22,368 nucleotides of DNA from Firmicutes bacterium CAG:646 (GCA_000432335.1 HF995324.1:1-22368), one strand, 5' to 3'. Positions 11,907 to 21,026 are shown, counted from the first letter of the stretch. Notes: a model not told the origin generated them from the sequence alone. Translations and numbers: made by a program.

Positions 11907-12304
11907 CACTGGCAGATGCAAGAGATTATATTGCTTCTCTGAATATTACAGAGCCTCAAAAGGTCTATATGGGGAAACTGGATGCGAAACCAGATAAAAC
12001 TATTGGGGTTTATCACAGCAAGCATCAGCATACTTATAAGACAGCTATCGGAGGTGACTCTTTGGAGTCCTACGGCACGAAATACGTCACCCTTCTGGTT
12101 CATTGGAATAAATCCCCAAGAGATACAGAAAAGGCAGCCACAGCCTTATTTGAGGCTTTGACAGCCACAAGGGAAGCACAGATCAACAATGAGACAATTA
12201 AATTTATTCAGCCGCTCTATGAAATACAGGATGTTGGTACGGATGATTCCGGCATCTATGAAATGGTCATAGAGGCGGCTTTTATTTATGCGAAAGGAGA
12301 ATAG
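11903..12304 (+). CDS. Tail terminator-like protein (Minor_capsid_3 type)
   Basis: A 133-residue protein with ATG 11903 overlapping the previous stop; AGGAGG (11886-11891) is about eleven bases upstream. It starts with a helix (LADARDYIASL), then strand KVYMGKLDAKPDKTIGVYHS, a YVTLLVHWNKSPRDTEKAATALFEAL strand-helix unit, and ends with IQPLYEIQDVGTDDSGIYEMVIEAAFIYAKGE. That alternating strand and helix order, and the position just before the tail tube gene, match tail terminators that cap the tail and join it to the neck. Confidence 0.75.
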   Translation: MTLADARDYIASLNITEPQKVYMGKLDAKPDKTIGVYHSKHQHTYKTAIGGDSLESYGTKYVTLLVHWNKSPRDTEKAATALFEALTATREAQINNETIKFIQPLYEIQDVGTDDSGIYEMVIEAAFIYAKGE

Positions 12305-12307
12305 CAT

Positions 12308-12757
12308 ATGGCAGGAACAACAGGAGTATATCCATGTTATGAAAACCAGTTTCAGATTGACAAAGCCGCAGCCGAAGGCCCGGCATCTTATGTCAATATT
12401 GCAGACTGTGAGACTTTTGGGGTTGCATTTGACAACAATATTGAAGAGTGGACACCATTTGATACACAGGGCTGGGTGCGCCGGTTAATGACCGGAAAGG
12501 GCGTGACAATCACTGTTACAGCAAAGAGAAACGTAGGAGACGAAGGAAACGATCTGGTTGCCGGGCTGACATTTGAGAATGGAAGAAAGGTAGAAAAGAA
12601 TTTCCAGTGGACGTTCCCAGACGGAACAAAAGTAGAGTTCCCGAAAGCGGTTATCAATGTAACAAATGTAGGAGCAGGCGATTCCACTGCAGTAGCACCT
12701 TTAGAATTTGAAATCATGAGCAATGGAAAACCAACCGTTACACCGAAAGGAGAATAA
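12308..12757 (+). CDS. Major tail tube protein
   Basis: A 149-residue beta-rich protein that stacks as hexameric rings to form the tail tube. ATG 12308 follows the previous stop by three bases, with AAAGGAGA (12293-12300) upstream. It has the usual opening (AGTTGVYPCYENQFQI), a WTPFDTQGW...RRLMTGKGVTITVTAKRN segment typical of tail tubes, and a final beta hairpin (AVAPLEFEIMSNGKPTVTPKG). No C-terminal Ig-like extension is present. It lies between the tail terminator and the tail chaperone, as expected. Confidence 0.85.
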   Translation: MAGTTGVYPCYENQFQIDKAAAEGPASYVNIADCETFGVAFDNNIEEWTPFDTQGWVRRLMTGKGVTITVTAKRNVGDEGNDLVAGLTFENGRKVEKNFQWTFPDGTKVEFPKAVINVTNVGAGDSTAVAPLEFEIMSNGKPTVTPKGE

Positions 12758-12758
12758 C

Positions 12759-13064
12759 ATGGCAAAAGTAGTAGACATTACAGAAAAACTTAGTTTTGAC
12801 GAGAATCCAATCATGCAGATTGGAACCCTGGAAGTAGAAGTAAATGCAGATGCAGAAACTATGCTGCGTCTTATGGGGGCGTTTGGAAACAAAGGGGAGC
12901 TTCAGGCGGTAGAAGAGGCGTTGAACCTGATCTTCAAACCAGAGGATGTAGAAAAGATCTGCAATATCAAAAAAGGAAAGAAAAAACTTTCTGCAAAATC
13001 CCTGATGGTCATTGTGGAGGAAGCAATGAACCTTGTCATGGGAGAGGACGAAGCGGGAGAGTAG
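12759..13064 (+). CDS. Tail assembly chaperone, first frame (gpG-like)
   Basis: A 101-residue protein. The frame is open from 12723, but ATG 12759 has AAGGAGA (12747-12753) five bases upstream and does not overlap the tube gene. It has a short beta start (MAKVVDITEKLSFDENPIMQIGTLEVEVNADAE) and helices to an acidic end, then TAG at 13062. Such chaperones coat the tape measure during tail assembly. The second chaperone frame overlaps its last 32 bases, the standard G/GT arrangement; ribosomes that shift near 13059 would make a fusion of about 216 residues. Confidence 0.82.
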   Translation: MAKVVDITEKLSFDENPIMQIGTLEVEVNADAETMLRLMGAFGNKGELQAVEEALNLIFKPEDVEKICNIKKGKKKLSAKSLMVIVEEAMNLVMGEDEAGE

Positions 13065-13407
13065 TGACCCGTACTATGATTTGGAGGGAGATTTTGATTT
13101 GATTGTGTCTTCCTTCCAGTCACAGTACGGGATACGGCTATCAAAAGAACTTCCGGCAGGAATGAAATGGAGCGAATTTCGAGATCTTCTTGTTGGATTA
13201 GGACCGGATACAGCTCTCGGACGTATTGTTTCCATCCGATCAGAGGAAGATAAGGAAGTTTTGAAGCATTTTACCAAGGAACAGAAACGGATCCGTAATG
13301 AATGGAGAGCCAGACGGGCAAAACAGATGAAACCAGAAGATATGAATGACATTCTGGAAGGATTTAAGAAAGCGTTCATATCCATGGCGGGAGGTGCGAA
13401 AGATTGA
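13033..13407 (+). CDS. Tail assembly chaperone, second frame (gpT / Gp15-like)
   Basis: An open frame to TGA 13405-13407, probably expressed as the C-terminal part of a frameshift fusion and not from its own start: the only early start is a TTG at 13033 without a binding site. The conserved part begins near DPYYDLEGDFDLIVSSFQSQYG and continues MKWSEFRDLLVGLGPDTALGRIVSIRSEED, typical of Gp15-like chaperones, then a basic helix (QKRIRNEWRARRAKQMK). A weaker alternative is reinitiation at TTG 13099, eight bases after GGAGGGAG (13083-13090), which would lose conserved residues. Confidence 0.75.
   Translation: MSWERTKRESSDPYYDLEGDFDLIVSSFQSQYGIRLSKELPAGMKWSEFRDLLVGLGPDTALGRIVSIRSEEDKEVLKHFTKEQKRIRNEWRARRAKQMKPEDMNDILEGFKKAFISMAGGAKD
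13057..13064 (+). promoter_or_regulatory. Candidate -2 frameshift site GAGAGTAG
   Basis: In the first chaperone frame the last codons are GCG GGA GAG TAG. The tRNA on GAG (13059-13061) can slip back two bases onto an identical GAG (13057-13059), with the slow stop codon TAG next in line, and then reads AGT AGT GAC into the second frame. The second frame is +1/-2 to the first, so the common -1 slip cannot be used. The same GGAGAG occurs earlier at 13041-13046. Confidence 0.4.
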
Positions 13408-13549
13408 AAAAATAAAATGTAATAAATGCGGGCGGACGCTTATGAAAGCGGATGTCGTAAAAGGAGAAATCAAATGCCCGCGCTGCGGAGCTATTAATAA
13501 ATTGAATTTCAGACAAGGGCAAGAGCCAATAGGCTGCACCAAAGAGTAG
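13394..13549 (+). CDS. Com-like zinc-ribbon protein
   Basis: A protein of about 50 residues with IKCNKCGRTLMKADVVKG then EIKCPRCGAINKLN: two CxxC pairs in the exact spacing of the Mu Com family, a small zinc protein that in phage Mu binds the mom mRNA and opens a hairpin hiding its start. The start is unsettled. GTG 13394 is the nearest ordinary start codon but overlaps the binding site GGGAGGTG (13389-13396); ATT at 13403 is six bases after that site; ATG 13346 is in frame but has no clear site. It overlaps the chaperone end and is followed, 10 bases after its stop, by a hairpin that covers the tape measure binding site. Confidence 0.68.
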   Translation: MRKIEKIKCNKCGRTLMKADVVKGEIKCPRCGAINKLNFRQGQEPIGCTKE

Positions 13550-13558
13550 CAGCGCGTG

Positions 13559-13581
13559 CCTACCTTGCGTTTTAAGGTAGG
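13559..13581 (+). promoter_or_regulatory. Hairpin hiding the ribosome binding site of the tape measure gene
   Basis: CCTACCTT (13559-13566) and AAGGTAGG (13574-13581) form a perfect eight-pair stem with loop GCGTTTT. The 3' arm contains most of the binding site AGGTGAG (13579-13585) for the ATG at 13590, so the folded RNA should reduce tape measure translation. Without a T run after it, it is not a normal terminator. Confidence 0.6.
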
Positions 13582-13589
13582 TGAGATAT

Positions 13590-16500
13590 ATGAGTGCTAC
13601 AAGCGTAGGCGAGATTGGCCTTGATCTGGTTGTTAATCAGAAAAAATTTCATAAGCAAATGTCCGGGGTGATGAATCTTGCCAAAAAGACAGGCGTTGCT
13701 CTTGCAGCAGCCTTCGGAGTGAAGAAGCTTGCAGATTTTGGAAAACAGTGTCTGGAACTGGGATCAGATTTACAGGAAGTACAGAACGTAGTAGATGTGA
13801 CATTTCCTTCCATGACAGCCCAGGTGGATAAATTTGCAAAGTCGGCAGCAGGAAACTTTGGCTTGTCAGAGACAATGGCAAAGAAGTTTACCGGAACCTT
13901 CGGAGCCATGGCAAAGTCCTTCGGCTTTTCGGAACAGGCCGCCTATGATATGGGGTCTACACTTACTGGACTTGCCGGAGATATTGCTTCTTTTTATAAC
14001 ATCAGTCAGGATGAGGCATACACAAAGCTTAAATCCGTGTTTACCGGAGAAACAGAATCCCTGAAGGAACTGGGCGTTGTCATGACTCAGAGCGCTTTGG
14101 ATGCTTATGCATTGGCAAATGGCTTTGGGAAGACCACTCAGGCCATGTCGGAAGCGGAAAAAGTGGCCCTCAGGTATCAGTTTGTGCAGAGCCAGCTATC
14201 AGCGGCATCCGGGGATTTTGCGCGTACCTCAGATTCCTGGGCGAACCAGGTGCGTATTCTGAAGCTGCAGCTTGACAGCCTAAAGGCAACCATTGGCCAG
14301 GGCCTGATCAATCTGTTTACGCCGATTATCAAGGTGGTAAACACGCTGATCGGGAAACTGACAACTCTGGCAAATGCCTTTAAGGCTTTTACAGAGCTGA
14401 TCACAGGCAAAAAGAGCGGAGGTTCTTCTGCAGGAAGCCAGATCGCAGATATGGGAACTGCGGCGGCAAATGCAAGTACCGGAATGGAAAACGCCTCGGC
14501 AGCAGCTGACAATATGGCTTCTTCAAACAATGGTGTTGCGAAGTCGGCTAAGAAAGCTGCAAAAGAAATGCGGGCTCTGATGGGATTCGACCAGATCAAT
14601 CGGCTGGATGATAGTTCAGAGGACAGCGATTCTGATTCCTCGGGACCTTCAGGCGGAGGAAATGCCGGAGTCGGCGGAAGCGCTGTGGATTTTGGCAGTC
14701 TTTCTCAGGGAGAGACGGTAATTGACAAGGTTGATAAAAGTGTATCGGCTTTGATCCAACGCTGCAAAGAACTTGCGGATATTTTTAAGAAAGGATTTCA
14801 GATTGGGTTCGGGGATTCAGAAAGTAAGATCGCCTCTATCCAGAAAAGTCTTGAAAATATCCGTAAGACTTTAAATGAGATATTTACAGATCCTAAACTG
14901 ATTGAGGCTGCTAACCGGTGTGCGGATAAAATTGCGGAAGCGTTGGGAAAGATTGTAGGCGCAACGGCAAGAATCGGTCTGACGGCAGCAGATAACCTGA
15001 TCGGCGGATTTGAAAAATATCTGAAGAAAAGCAAGACTTATATTCAAAAGAGAATAATCTCCCTGTTTGATGTATCTGGAGAGATTGCAGAGCTTTCCGG
15101 TGATTTTGCAGTAGCCTGTGCGGATATTTTTGATATATTTTCCGGTGAGGATGCCAAGGGAATTACAGCAGATATCATAGGAGTGTTTTCTGATGGATTT
15201 CTTGGTGTTCTTGACCTTGGAGGAAAATTCAGCAGAGACTTTCTGGGTCTTGTTGTAACGCCCATAACCCAGAATACGGATAAGCTCAAGACTGCTCTTG
15301 AATCTGTACTGTCACAGGTGCGTGTTGTCTTTGATGCGGTTCATACATCGGTTGTGCAAACCTTTGAAAAGCTGAATCAGGTATATGATGAGCATTTAAA
15401 ACCGTTCTTTGATTCTTTAGCAAAAGGAATCTCTGACATTGTCGGGACCATTGCAGATGCATACAATCTTTATATTGCGCCGGTGCTGGATTATCTGGCA
15501 GAAAAATTCAGTACTGTGTGGGCGGAGCATGTGCAGCCTGCCCTTAATGGGATCGCTGATCTGCTGGGCAAGATTTTTGATAATCTGAAAGCTTTATGGG
15601 AAACGGCTTTGGTTCCTTTTGTAGAGTGGATCGTAAATACAATCATGCCGGTACTGGGACCGATCATTGCAGGAATCGGAGAGATTGTTCTTGACCTTCT
15701 TGCTGTTGTTGGTGATGTGTTTAAAGGGATCTCTGATATTCTGGGAGGATTTCTGGACTTTTGTACAGGTGCGTTTACAGATGATTTCAGTCTGTGCTGG
15801 GATGGGATTGGACAGATTCTGGAGGGATTCCAGACAATAGCGGGCTCTGTATTTGACTTCCTGCAGAAATATATCTTTACACCATTTATGGATTTTATAA
15901 AAGGTGTATTTGCTACAGACTGGTCTCAGAGTTTTGGGGTGTTTGGGCAGGTGCTCAATACATTTCTGGGTACGACAAAACGTATCTGGGGAAATGTCAA
16001 AAAGGTATTTAACGGCATCATAGATTTTATAACTGGTGTGTTTTCCGGAAACTGGGAGAGGGCATGGAATGGAATCAAGGATATATTCGGAGGCGTTTTT
16101 GACAGTTTGATTTCTCTTGCCAAAACTCCTCTGAATGCAGTGATTGACATTATAAACAGTCTGATGGATAAACTAAATTCCGGCCTGTCTGCCATTGAAA
16201 GTGCATTTTCCTTCAGCTACGATTTTACAAATCTGATTACCGGAACCAGACATTATGGACACTATGGTTTATCTCTTCCAAGAGTACCGACCATTCCGCA
16301 TCTGGCCGAAGGCGGATACGTGGAAAAGAATACGCCGCGGTTGGCCATGATCGGTGACAACAGACATTATGGAGAAATTGTTGCCCCGGAAAATAAATTA
16401 AGGGAAATGGCAATGGAAGCAGTAAATGCAGTGGCAGGAACAGGCATTACCCGTGATGATTTTGAACGTATCATCAACCGTGCAGTCATGAGAATTATTG

Positions 16501-16610
16501 CAGCTTTATCCGATATGGGCTTTTATCTTGATGGAACACAAATTGCCAGAGCCAACAAGGCAGCGCGGGAGGTTATGGACATTAGATACAATACAGTGGG
16601 GATAGACTGA
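13590..16610 (+). CDS. Tail tape measure protein
   Basis: A 1006-residue protein that sets tail length and is ejected with the DNA. ATG 13590 is chosen over the GTG at 13581, which lies within the binding site hairpin. The N-terminal 250 residues carry the usual tape measure pattern (SAAGNFGLSETMAKKFTGTF, YNISQDEAYTKLKSVFTGE). A Gly, Ser and Asp-rich linker follows (about 340-365), then long helical stretches with regularly spaced Trp and Phe (RAWNGIKDIFGGVFDSL). Near the end, LAEGGYVEKNTPRLAMIGDNRHYGEIVAPENKL is a common tape measure C-terminal motif. No lysozyme or peptidase domain is evident. At the usual 0.15 nm per residue the tail would be near 150 nm. Confidence 0.92.
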   Translation: MSATSVGEIGLDLVVNQKKFHKQMSGVMNLAKKTGVALAAAFGVKKLADFGKQCLELGSDLQEVQNVVDVTFPSMTAQVDKFAKSAAGNFGLSETMAKKFTGTFGAMAKSFGFSEQAAYDMGSTLTGLAGDIASFYNISQDEAYTKLKSVFTGETESLKELGVVMTQSALDAYALANGFGKTTQAMSEAEKVALRYQFVQSQLSAASGDFARTSDSWANQVRILKLQLDSLKATIGQGLINLFTPIIKVVNTLIGKLTTLANAFKAFTELITGKKSGGSSAGSQIADMGTAAANASTGMENASAAADNMASSNNGVAKSAKKAAKEMRALMGFDQINRLDDSSEDSDSDSSGPSGGGNAGVGGSAVDFGSLSQGETVIDKVDKSVSALIQRCKELADIFKKGFQIGFGDSESKIASIQKSLENIRKTLNEIFTDPKLIEAANRCADKIAEALGKIVGATARIGLTAADNLIGGFEKYLKKSKTYIQKRIISLFDVSGEIAELSGDFAVACADIFDIFSGEDAKGITADIIGVFSDGFLGVLDLGGKFSRDFLGLVVTPITQNTDKLKTALESVLSQVRVVFDAVHTSVVQTFEKLNQVYDEHLKPFFDSLAKGISDIVGTIADAYNLYIAPVLDYLAEKFSTVWAEHVQPALNGIADLLGKIFDNLKALWETALVPFVEWIVNTIMPVLGPIIAGIGEIVLDLLAVVGDVFKGISDILGGFLDFCTGAFTDDFSLCWDGIGQILEGFQTIAGSVFDFLQKYIFTPFMDFIKGVFATDWSQSFGVFGQVLNTFLGTTKRIWGNVKKVFNGIIDFITGVFSGNWERAWNGIKDIFGGVFDSLISLAKTPLNAVIDIINSLMDKLNSGLSAIESAFSFSYDFTNLITGTRHYGHYGLSLPRVPTIPHLAEGGYVEKNTPRLAMIGDNRHYGEIVAPENKLREMAMEAVNAVAGTGITRDDFERIINRAVMRIIAALSDMGFYLDGTQIARANKAAREVMDIRYNTVGID

Positions 16611-16972
16611 TGGAAGAAAGAAAAATATTATGGTCAGGGAGTATCGTTCTCCCTGCACCAGTGAGCTTATCGGTAAACGATGAGATTATCTGGACCTCCG
16701 ATACCGGGCGCACACTGGCAGGATACATGGTAGGTGATCCGGTGGCAGAAAAGAAAACGGTATCGATCAAATGGGGAGTACTCACAGAGCAACAGGAAGT
16801 GTTGATAAAAAATACTCTGGTTCCGGGGTATTTCCCGTTTTCGTTTCATGACGATGGAATAGATGTAACCATACAGTCGTACAGAGGAACTTTATCAAAA
16901 GAACTGCTGGGATGGTTTGGTGATGGAATTTTTTATTATAAAAGTGTATCCGTAGATATTATACAGAGGTGA
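16610..16972 (+). CDS. Small tail protein, possibly DUF6711-like
   Basis: A 120-residue beta-rich protein whose ATG 16610 overlaps the tape measure stop (TGATG), with only a weak TGGGGAT upstream, so translation is likely coupled. It sits where siphophages place the distal tail protein. The order of features (a LSVNDEIIWTSDTGRTLAG opening, a VSIKWGVLTEQQEVLIKNTL segment, and a final FYYKSVSVDIIQR strand) resembles the DUF6711 tail group, by recollection. Likely part of the tail tip; exact role uncertain. Confidence 0.62.
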   Translation: MEERKILWSGSIVLPAPVSLSVNDEIIWTSDTGRTLAGYMVGDPVAEKKTVSIKWGVLTEQQEVLIKNTLVPGYFPFSFHDDGIDVTIQSYRGTLSKELLGWFGDGIFYYKSVSVDIIQR

Positions 16973-16976
16973 TGAA

Positions 16977-19900
16977 ATGATTCCTACAACGAATGCATAT
17001 AAAGAGGCAATTAAAGACAACCGAATACTGCATAATCGGGTGAAGATCATTTTTTCTGATGGAAGTACAAAAACGGTAGAGGATACTGACCTTTTCCAGT
17101 TCAGTATCACGGATGAAGTATCAAACAACGGAAGCTTTGACATAGGATCTGCAATCGCAAAGCAGCTTGTTATCAGAATTGACAATACAGACGGGTCATT
17201 GACAAAGAAGAGTTTTTCCGGGGCAGAGCTCCGGCCAAGATCCGGACTTGAAATCAATGGAAAAACAGAGTGGCTGGATAAAGGGGTTTTTCATGCGGAG
17301 CCGGGTAGGGATACGGGAGATATTATCACAGTATCTGCCTTTGATGAAATGATATCATTCGATCAGCCGTATACCAAGAGTAAATTGGAATATCCTGCAA
17401 CCTTGCGGGAAATCCTTCAGGATGCCTGTAGCTGCTGTAATGTGAAACTGTCTCCGGATACGGCGGTATTTGACAATTCAGATTTCGCTGTAACTGCCAG
17501 ACCGGATGATTCTTCTCTGACTTTCCGCCAGGTGGTTCAGTGGGTGGCGCAGATTGCCTGTAAATATGCCAGGATCAATAATGCGGGACAACTTACACTT
17601 CAGTGGTACCGGATGGAACTTCTGGATCAGGAAGTTTCTGACCTACAGGAAAATACCAATGTAGTAAAAATGAACACGTTAAAAAGCGGAAGCCTGATTG
17701 AAACAGACGATGTGACCATAACAGGAATACGCGTTACAGAAGAAAATAAAGGCGGAACTTCCGACGCGGATGTTGTTTATCAGTACGGAGAAGATGGGTA
17801 TGTGCTGGAAATTACAGGAAATCAGCTGATTCAGGAGGGAAAAGGGTCCCAGGTAGCAGAATATCTGGGAAAAAGATTAAATGGGCTAAGTTTTCGTCCT
17901 ATGAACGTTATTTGTCAAAGTGATCCTTCTGTGGAATCTGGTGACATTGGGCTTGTGATAGATCGCAAGAACAATATGTATAAAACAATCATTACCGGAA
18001 TCCAGTACAACGGAGGCGGGACACAGACTTTTTCCTGTAGTGCAGAATCGCCGGTAAGAAAAGCTCTGACACGATACAGCGAAGCCACAAGGCTGCATAA
18101 AGAATTTCTCAATGGATTATCTCAGAATAAAACAGAATGGGAAAAGGCAATAGAAGATTTGAAAGATGCCATGATTACAGGGAATGGATTATATCCATTT
18201 ACAGAAACTCTGGAAGATGGAAGCATGGTTCTGTATTTTGGAGATAAGCCTACTCTGGAAGAATCTACAATCCTGATAAAGTTTAATGCCAAAGGATGGG
18301 CAATGTCCACCAACGGTGGAGAAAGCTGGAATATTGGTGCGCTTGTAGATGGAGAGATGATTACAAAAATCCTGAATACCATTGGGCTGAATGCAGACTG
18401 GATCAATACAGGGGCGTTTGTAGTCAAGGATTCCCGCGGAAATATTGTTTTTCGAGCTGATACAGCAACAGGGCGCGTAGATATAGTAGCTGATAGTTTT
18501 TTACTTAAGGGAAATACGATCGACGAAATTACTCAAAATAAGTTAAATACATTTATTAATAATGTATACACTCCTGAAATAGAAAGTATACAGGCACAGG
18601 TAGATGGGCAGGTTGAGACGTTTTATTATGACTACGAGCCTACTCTGCAGAATATTCCTGCATCCCAGTGGACTACGGAAACAGACCGTCAGAAACATAT
18701 GGGTGACTTGTTTTTTTGGAAGTCAAAAGGATTTTCCTATCGCTTTCTGAAAGATGGTTATATCTGGAAGTGGCAGCTGGTAAAAGACACGGATGTAACG
18801 AAGGCTCTGGCAGATGCAGCCGATGCATTGGACACAGCTGATTCAAAACGCCGGGTTTTCGTGTCAACTCCGCAGCCACCGTATGAGATAGGCGATCTGT
18901 GGGTGCAGGGAAGCAAAGGAGATATTATGCGTTGCCAGACTTCCAGGACGTCTGGAAGTTACTCGTCTTATGACTGGGTGAAAGCCAGCAAATATACAGA
19001 TGATACTGCTTTAAATACCTTTATAAACGGAGAATTTAAACAACAGATTGAAGCACTGGAGCAGCAGACGGATAAAAAAGCAGAAACCTGGTATCAGTCA
19101 ACTGATCCATCATACAGTTGGAGTACGTCTGAATTAAAGACAGAACATGTCGGTGATATGTGGTACAACACCGGAACACAAAAATATTACAGGTGGAATG
19201 GAAGTTCCTGGGTGGAACTAACGATTCAGCCTCCCAGTTCTGTATTTGACAAAATAGACGGAAAGGCTCAGATCTTCGTATCACAGCCAAATCCTCCGTA
19301 TCATAAAGGGGACTTATGGATCACTTCCGCACAGAATGGTCAGGCAGAAATCAAAATATGCATCTACAAAAGAGAAAGCGGCTATTACAGTTCCAGTGAC
19401 TGGATTGATACAAAATATGTGGATTTATCTGACGTCAATGGTGCAATCAATAAATACGATACCGGTCTTGGGCAGACGGAGGTATTTAACAAACTGACCA
19501 ATGGAGGGCAAGATCAGGGGATCTTTATGAAAGATGGGATGCTGTGCATTAATGCAAATTATATATTGGCCGGAACTCTTGCCGGTAAATATATCAATGC
19601 AAAAGGCATCAGCGTGAAAAATATTTATAACCAGACGACGTTTTCTATTGACGACAGTGGAAATGTAAATATTAATGCCAGTACCTTTAGCCTGTCGGGA
19701 AATGCAGTTGCTACAGAGGATTATGTAGCCAATAAAACAGCCCAGGCATTATCAGAAGCTAAGATCTACGCAGACCAAAAAACAGGAAATCTCCTGAAGG
19801 GCGCTGATCTCTCTACAGAGAGCTTAAATCAGTACTGGAATACCTCTGGATCCATCATGCAGGGACAGTCAGACCCGGACGGTGGAACAAAAGCTGTAAG

Positions 19901-21026
19901 ATTGTATGGTACATCTGGAGATTGTTTTATATCAGCCAGGTACAGCAACAACAACCCGGTAAAAGCGAAAGGACAGTATGAGCTCCGGGTATGGTTAAAA
20001 TCCAATACATCACGCACGATAGTAGTCTCTCTTAACCGTGTAAGCTACAGCTGTGCATTAACCAGCACCTGGAAGCAATTCCGGTTTACCGCACCGGTTA
20101 CAACACCCAATACACAGGGGTACGAAAATTTTACGATCGGAGGATTTGCAAGCATCGGATCCGGAGCCTACGTCTACGTGTACAATCCTGAGGTGGTACA
20201 CAGTTATTCACCGGCGGATATCCTTGCCATGCTTACCAACAATGGCGCCATGGACGGGATCTATATGTATAACAATCAGCTTTATGTCAAAGGCAAGTAC
20301 ATTGATGTGGATGACCTGAAAGCCCTGAATGCGACGATTGGCGGATTTAACATTGGCAATGCATCCATTGCCAATGGATGTACAGGGCTGACATCAAAAA
20401 CAAAAGGTGTATATATTGGTACAAACGGATTAAGATTTTATTCCAGTGATTACAATGGACGGGAAAGCAGCTTCACTTTTAATACGTCTAATGGTTCTTT
20501 TGCTATTGTTGGGGCAGCTATCAAACTGGGAGATTCCAGACTTTCTTATGATGATGGAGCCTTGACGGTTAAGTATGGTCTGCATGTTTATGCGACCCGC
20601 AGCGGTGATTTTGGAGATGGATCCACGGGAGAAATTATTTTTAAAGGACTTCCGACAACCAGTGGAGGAACACATCTTGTCCGGGAAAGCGGTACTGCGA
20701 TCATTGCAGCGCTGTCCTCATCATCAAAACGATACAAAGACCATATTGCCATGCTAAAAGACACGGAAGCAGAGAAATTATTGGATATCCCGGTTGTGTG
20801 GTTTAAATACAAAGAGGGATATTTAATAAAGGGAGACCGCTTTGTAGACAAGCCTCTCCCGGGATTTTACGCAGAGGATGTTTACCGGGCGTTCCCGGAG
20901 TGCGCAATGGTCAATCCGGATACCTCTGTTGAGGACTGGAATTACCGTACCCTGATCCCGCCGATGTTAAAGCTGATCCAGAACCTATACAAAGAAATCA
21001 AAGAGTTAAAGGAGAATACAAAATGA
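16977..21026 (+). CDS. Tail hub / receptor-binding protein with C-terminal S74 chaperone
   Basis: A 1349-residue protein; GAGGTGA (16966-16972) precedes ATG 16977. Residues 1-370 resemble tail-hub proteins of siphophages (FSDGSTKTVEDTDLFQFSITDE, VQWVAQIACKYARINNAGQL). The middle has two different modules in duplicate: VETFYYDYEPT...HMGDLFFW (from about 542) with AETWYQSTDPS...HVGDMWYN (from about 698), and VFVSTPQPPYEIGDLW (from about 626) with IFVSQPNPPYHKGDLW (from about 765). Residues about 938-1085 look like a carbohydrate-binding beta sandwich starting GNLLKGADLS. The last 105 residues are an S74 intramolecular chaperone (SSSKRYKDHI, ending in a helix KLIQNLYKEIKELKEN); S1249 and K1254 fit the self-cleavage Ser-Lys dyad. 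After trimer folding this end should be released. The protein probably recognises surface glycans of the host. Confidence 0.85.
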   Translation: MIPTTNAYKEAIKDNRILHNRVKIIFSDGSTKTVEDTDLFQFSITDEVSNNGSFDIGSAIAKQLVIRIDNTDGSLTKKSFSGAELRPRSGLEINGKTEWLDKGVFHAEPGRDTGDIITVSAFDEMISFDQPYTKSKLEYPATLREILQDACSCCNVKLSPDTAVFDNSDFAVTARPDDSSLTFRQVVQWVAQIACKYARINNAGQLTLQWYRMELLDQEVSDLQENTNVVKMNTLKSGSLIETDDVTITGIRVTEENKGGTSDADVVYQYGEDGYVLEITGNQLIQEGKGSQVAEYLGKRLNGLSFRPMNVICQSDPSVESGDIGLVIDRKNNMYKTIITGIQYNGGGTQTFSCSAESPVRKALTRYSEATRLHKEFLNGLSQNKTEWEKAIEDLKDAMITGNGLYPFTETLEDGSMVLYFGDKPTLEESTILIKFNAKGWAMSTNGGESWNIGALVDGEMITKILNTIGLNADWINTGAFVVKDSRGNIVFRADTATGRVDIVADSFLLKGNTIDEITQNKLNTFINNVYTPEIESIQAQVDGQVETFYYDYEPTLQNIPASQWTTETDRQKHMGDLFFWKSKGFSYRFLKDGYIWKWQLVKDTDVTKALADAADALDTADSKRRVFVSTPQPPYEIGDLWVQGSKGDIMRCQTSRTSGSYSSYDWVKASKYTDDTALNTFINGEFKQQIEALEQQTDKKAETWYQSTDPSYSWSTSELKTEHVGDMWYNTGTQKYYRWNGSSWVELTIQPPSSVFDKIDGKAQIFVSQPNPPYHKGDLWITSAQNGQAEIKICIYKRESGYYSSSDWIDTKYVDLSDVNGAINKYDTGLGQTEVFNKLTNGGQDQGIFMKDGMLCINANYILAGTLAGKYINAKGISVKNIYNQTTFSIDDSGNVNINASTFSLSGNAVATEDYVANKTAQALSEAKIYADQKTGNLLKGADLSTESLNQYWNTSGSIMQGQSDPDGGTKAVRLYGTSGDCFISARYSNNNPVKAKGQYELRVWLKSNTSRTIVVSLNRVSYSCALTSTWKQFRFTAPVTTPNTQGYENFTIGGFASIGSGAYVYVYNPEVVHSYSPADILAMLTNNGAMDGIYMYNNQLYVKGKYIDVDDLKALNATIGGFNIGNASIANGCTGLTSKTKGVYIGTNGLRFYSSDYNGRESSFTFNTSNGSFAIVGAAIKLGDSRLSYDDGALTVKYGLHVYATRSGDFGDGSTGEIIFKGLPTTSGGTHLVRESGTAIIAALSSSSKRYKDHIAMLKDTEAEKLLDIPVVWFKYKEGYLIKGDRFVDKPLPGFYAEDVYRAFPECAMVNPDTSVEDWNYRTLIPPMLKLIQNLYKEIKELKENTK

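Noticed and set aside
13346..13393. N-terminal extension of the Com-like protein from ATG 13346
   Set aside because: No binding site, and the extra residues are simply the other frame of the chaperone gene, with the family motif beginning only near 13400.
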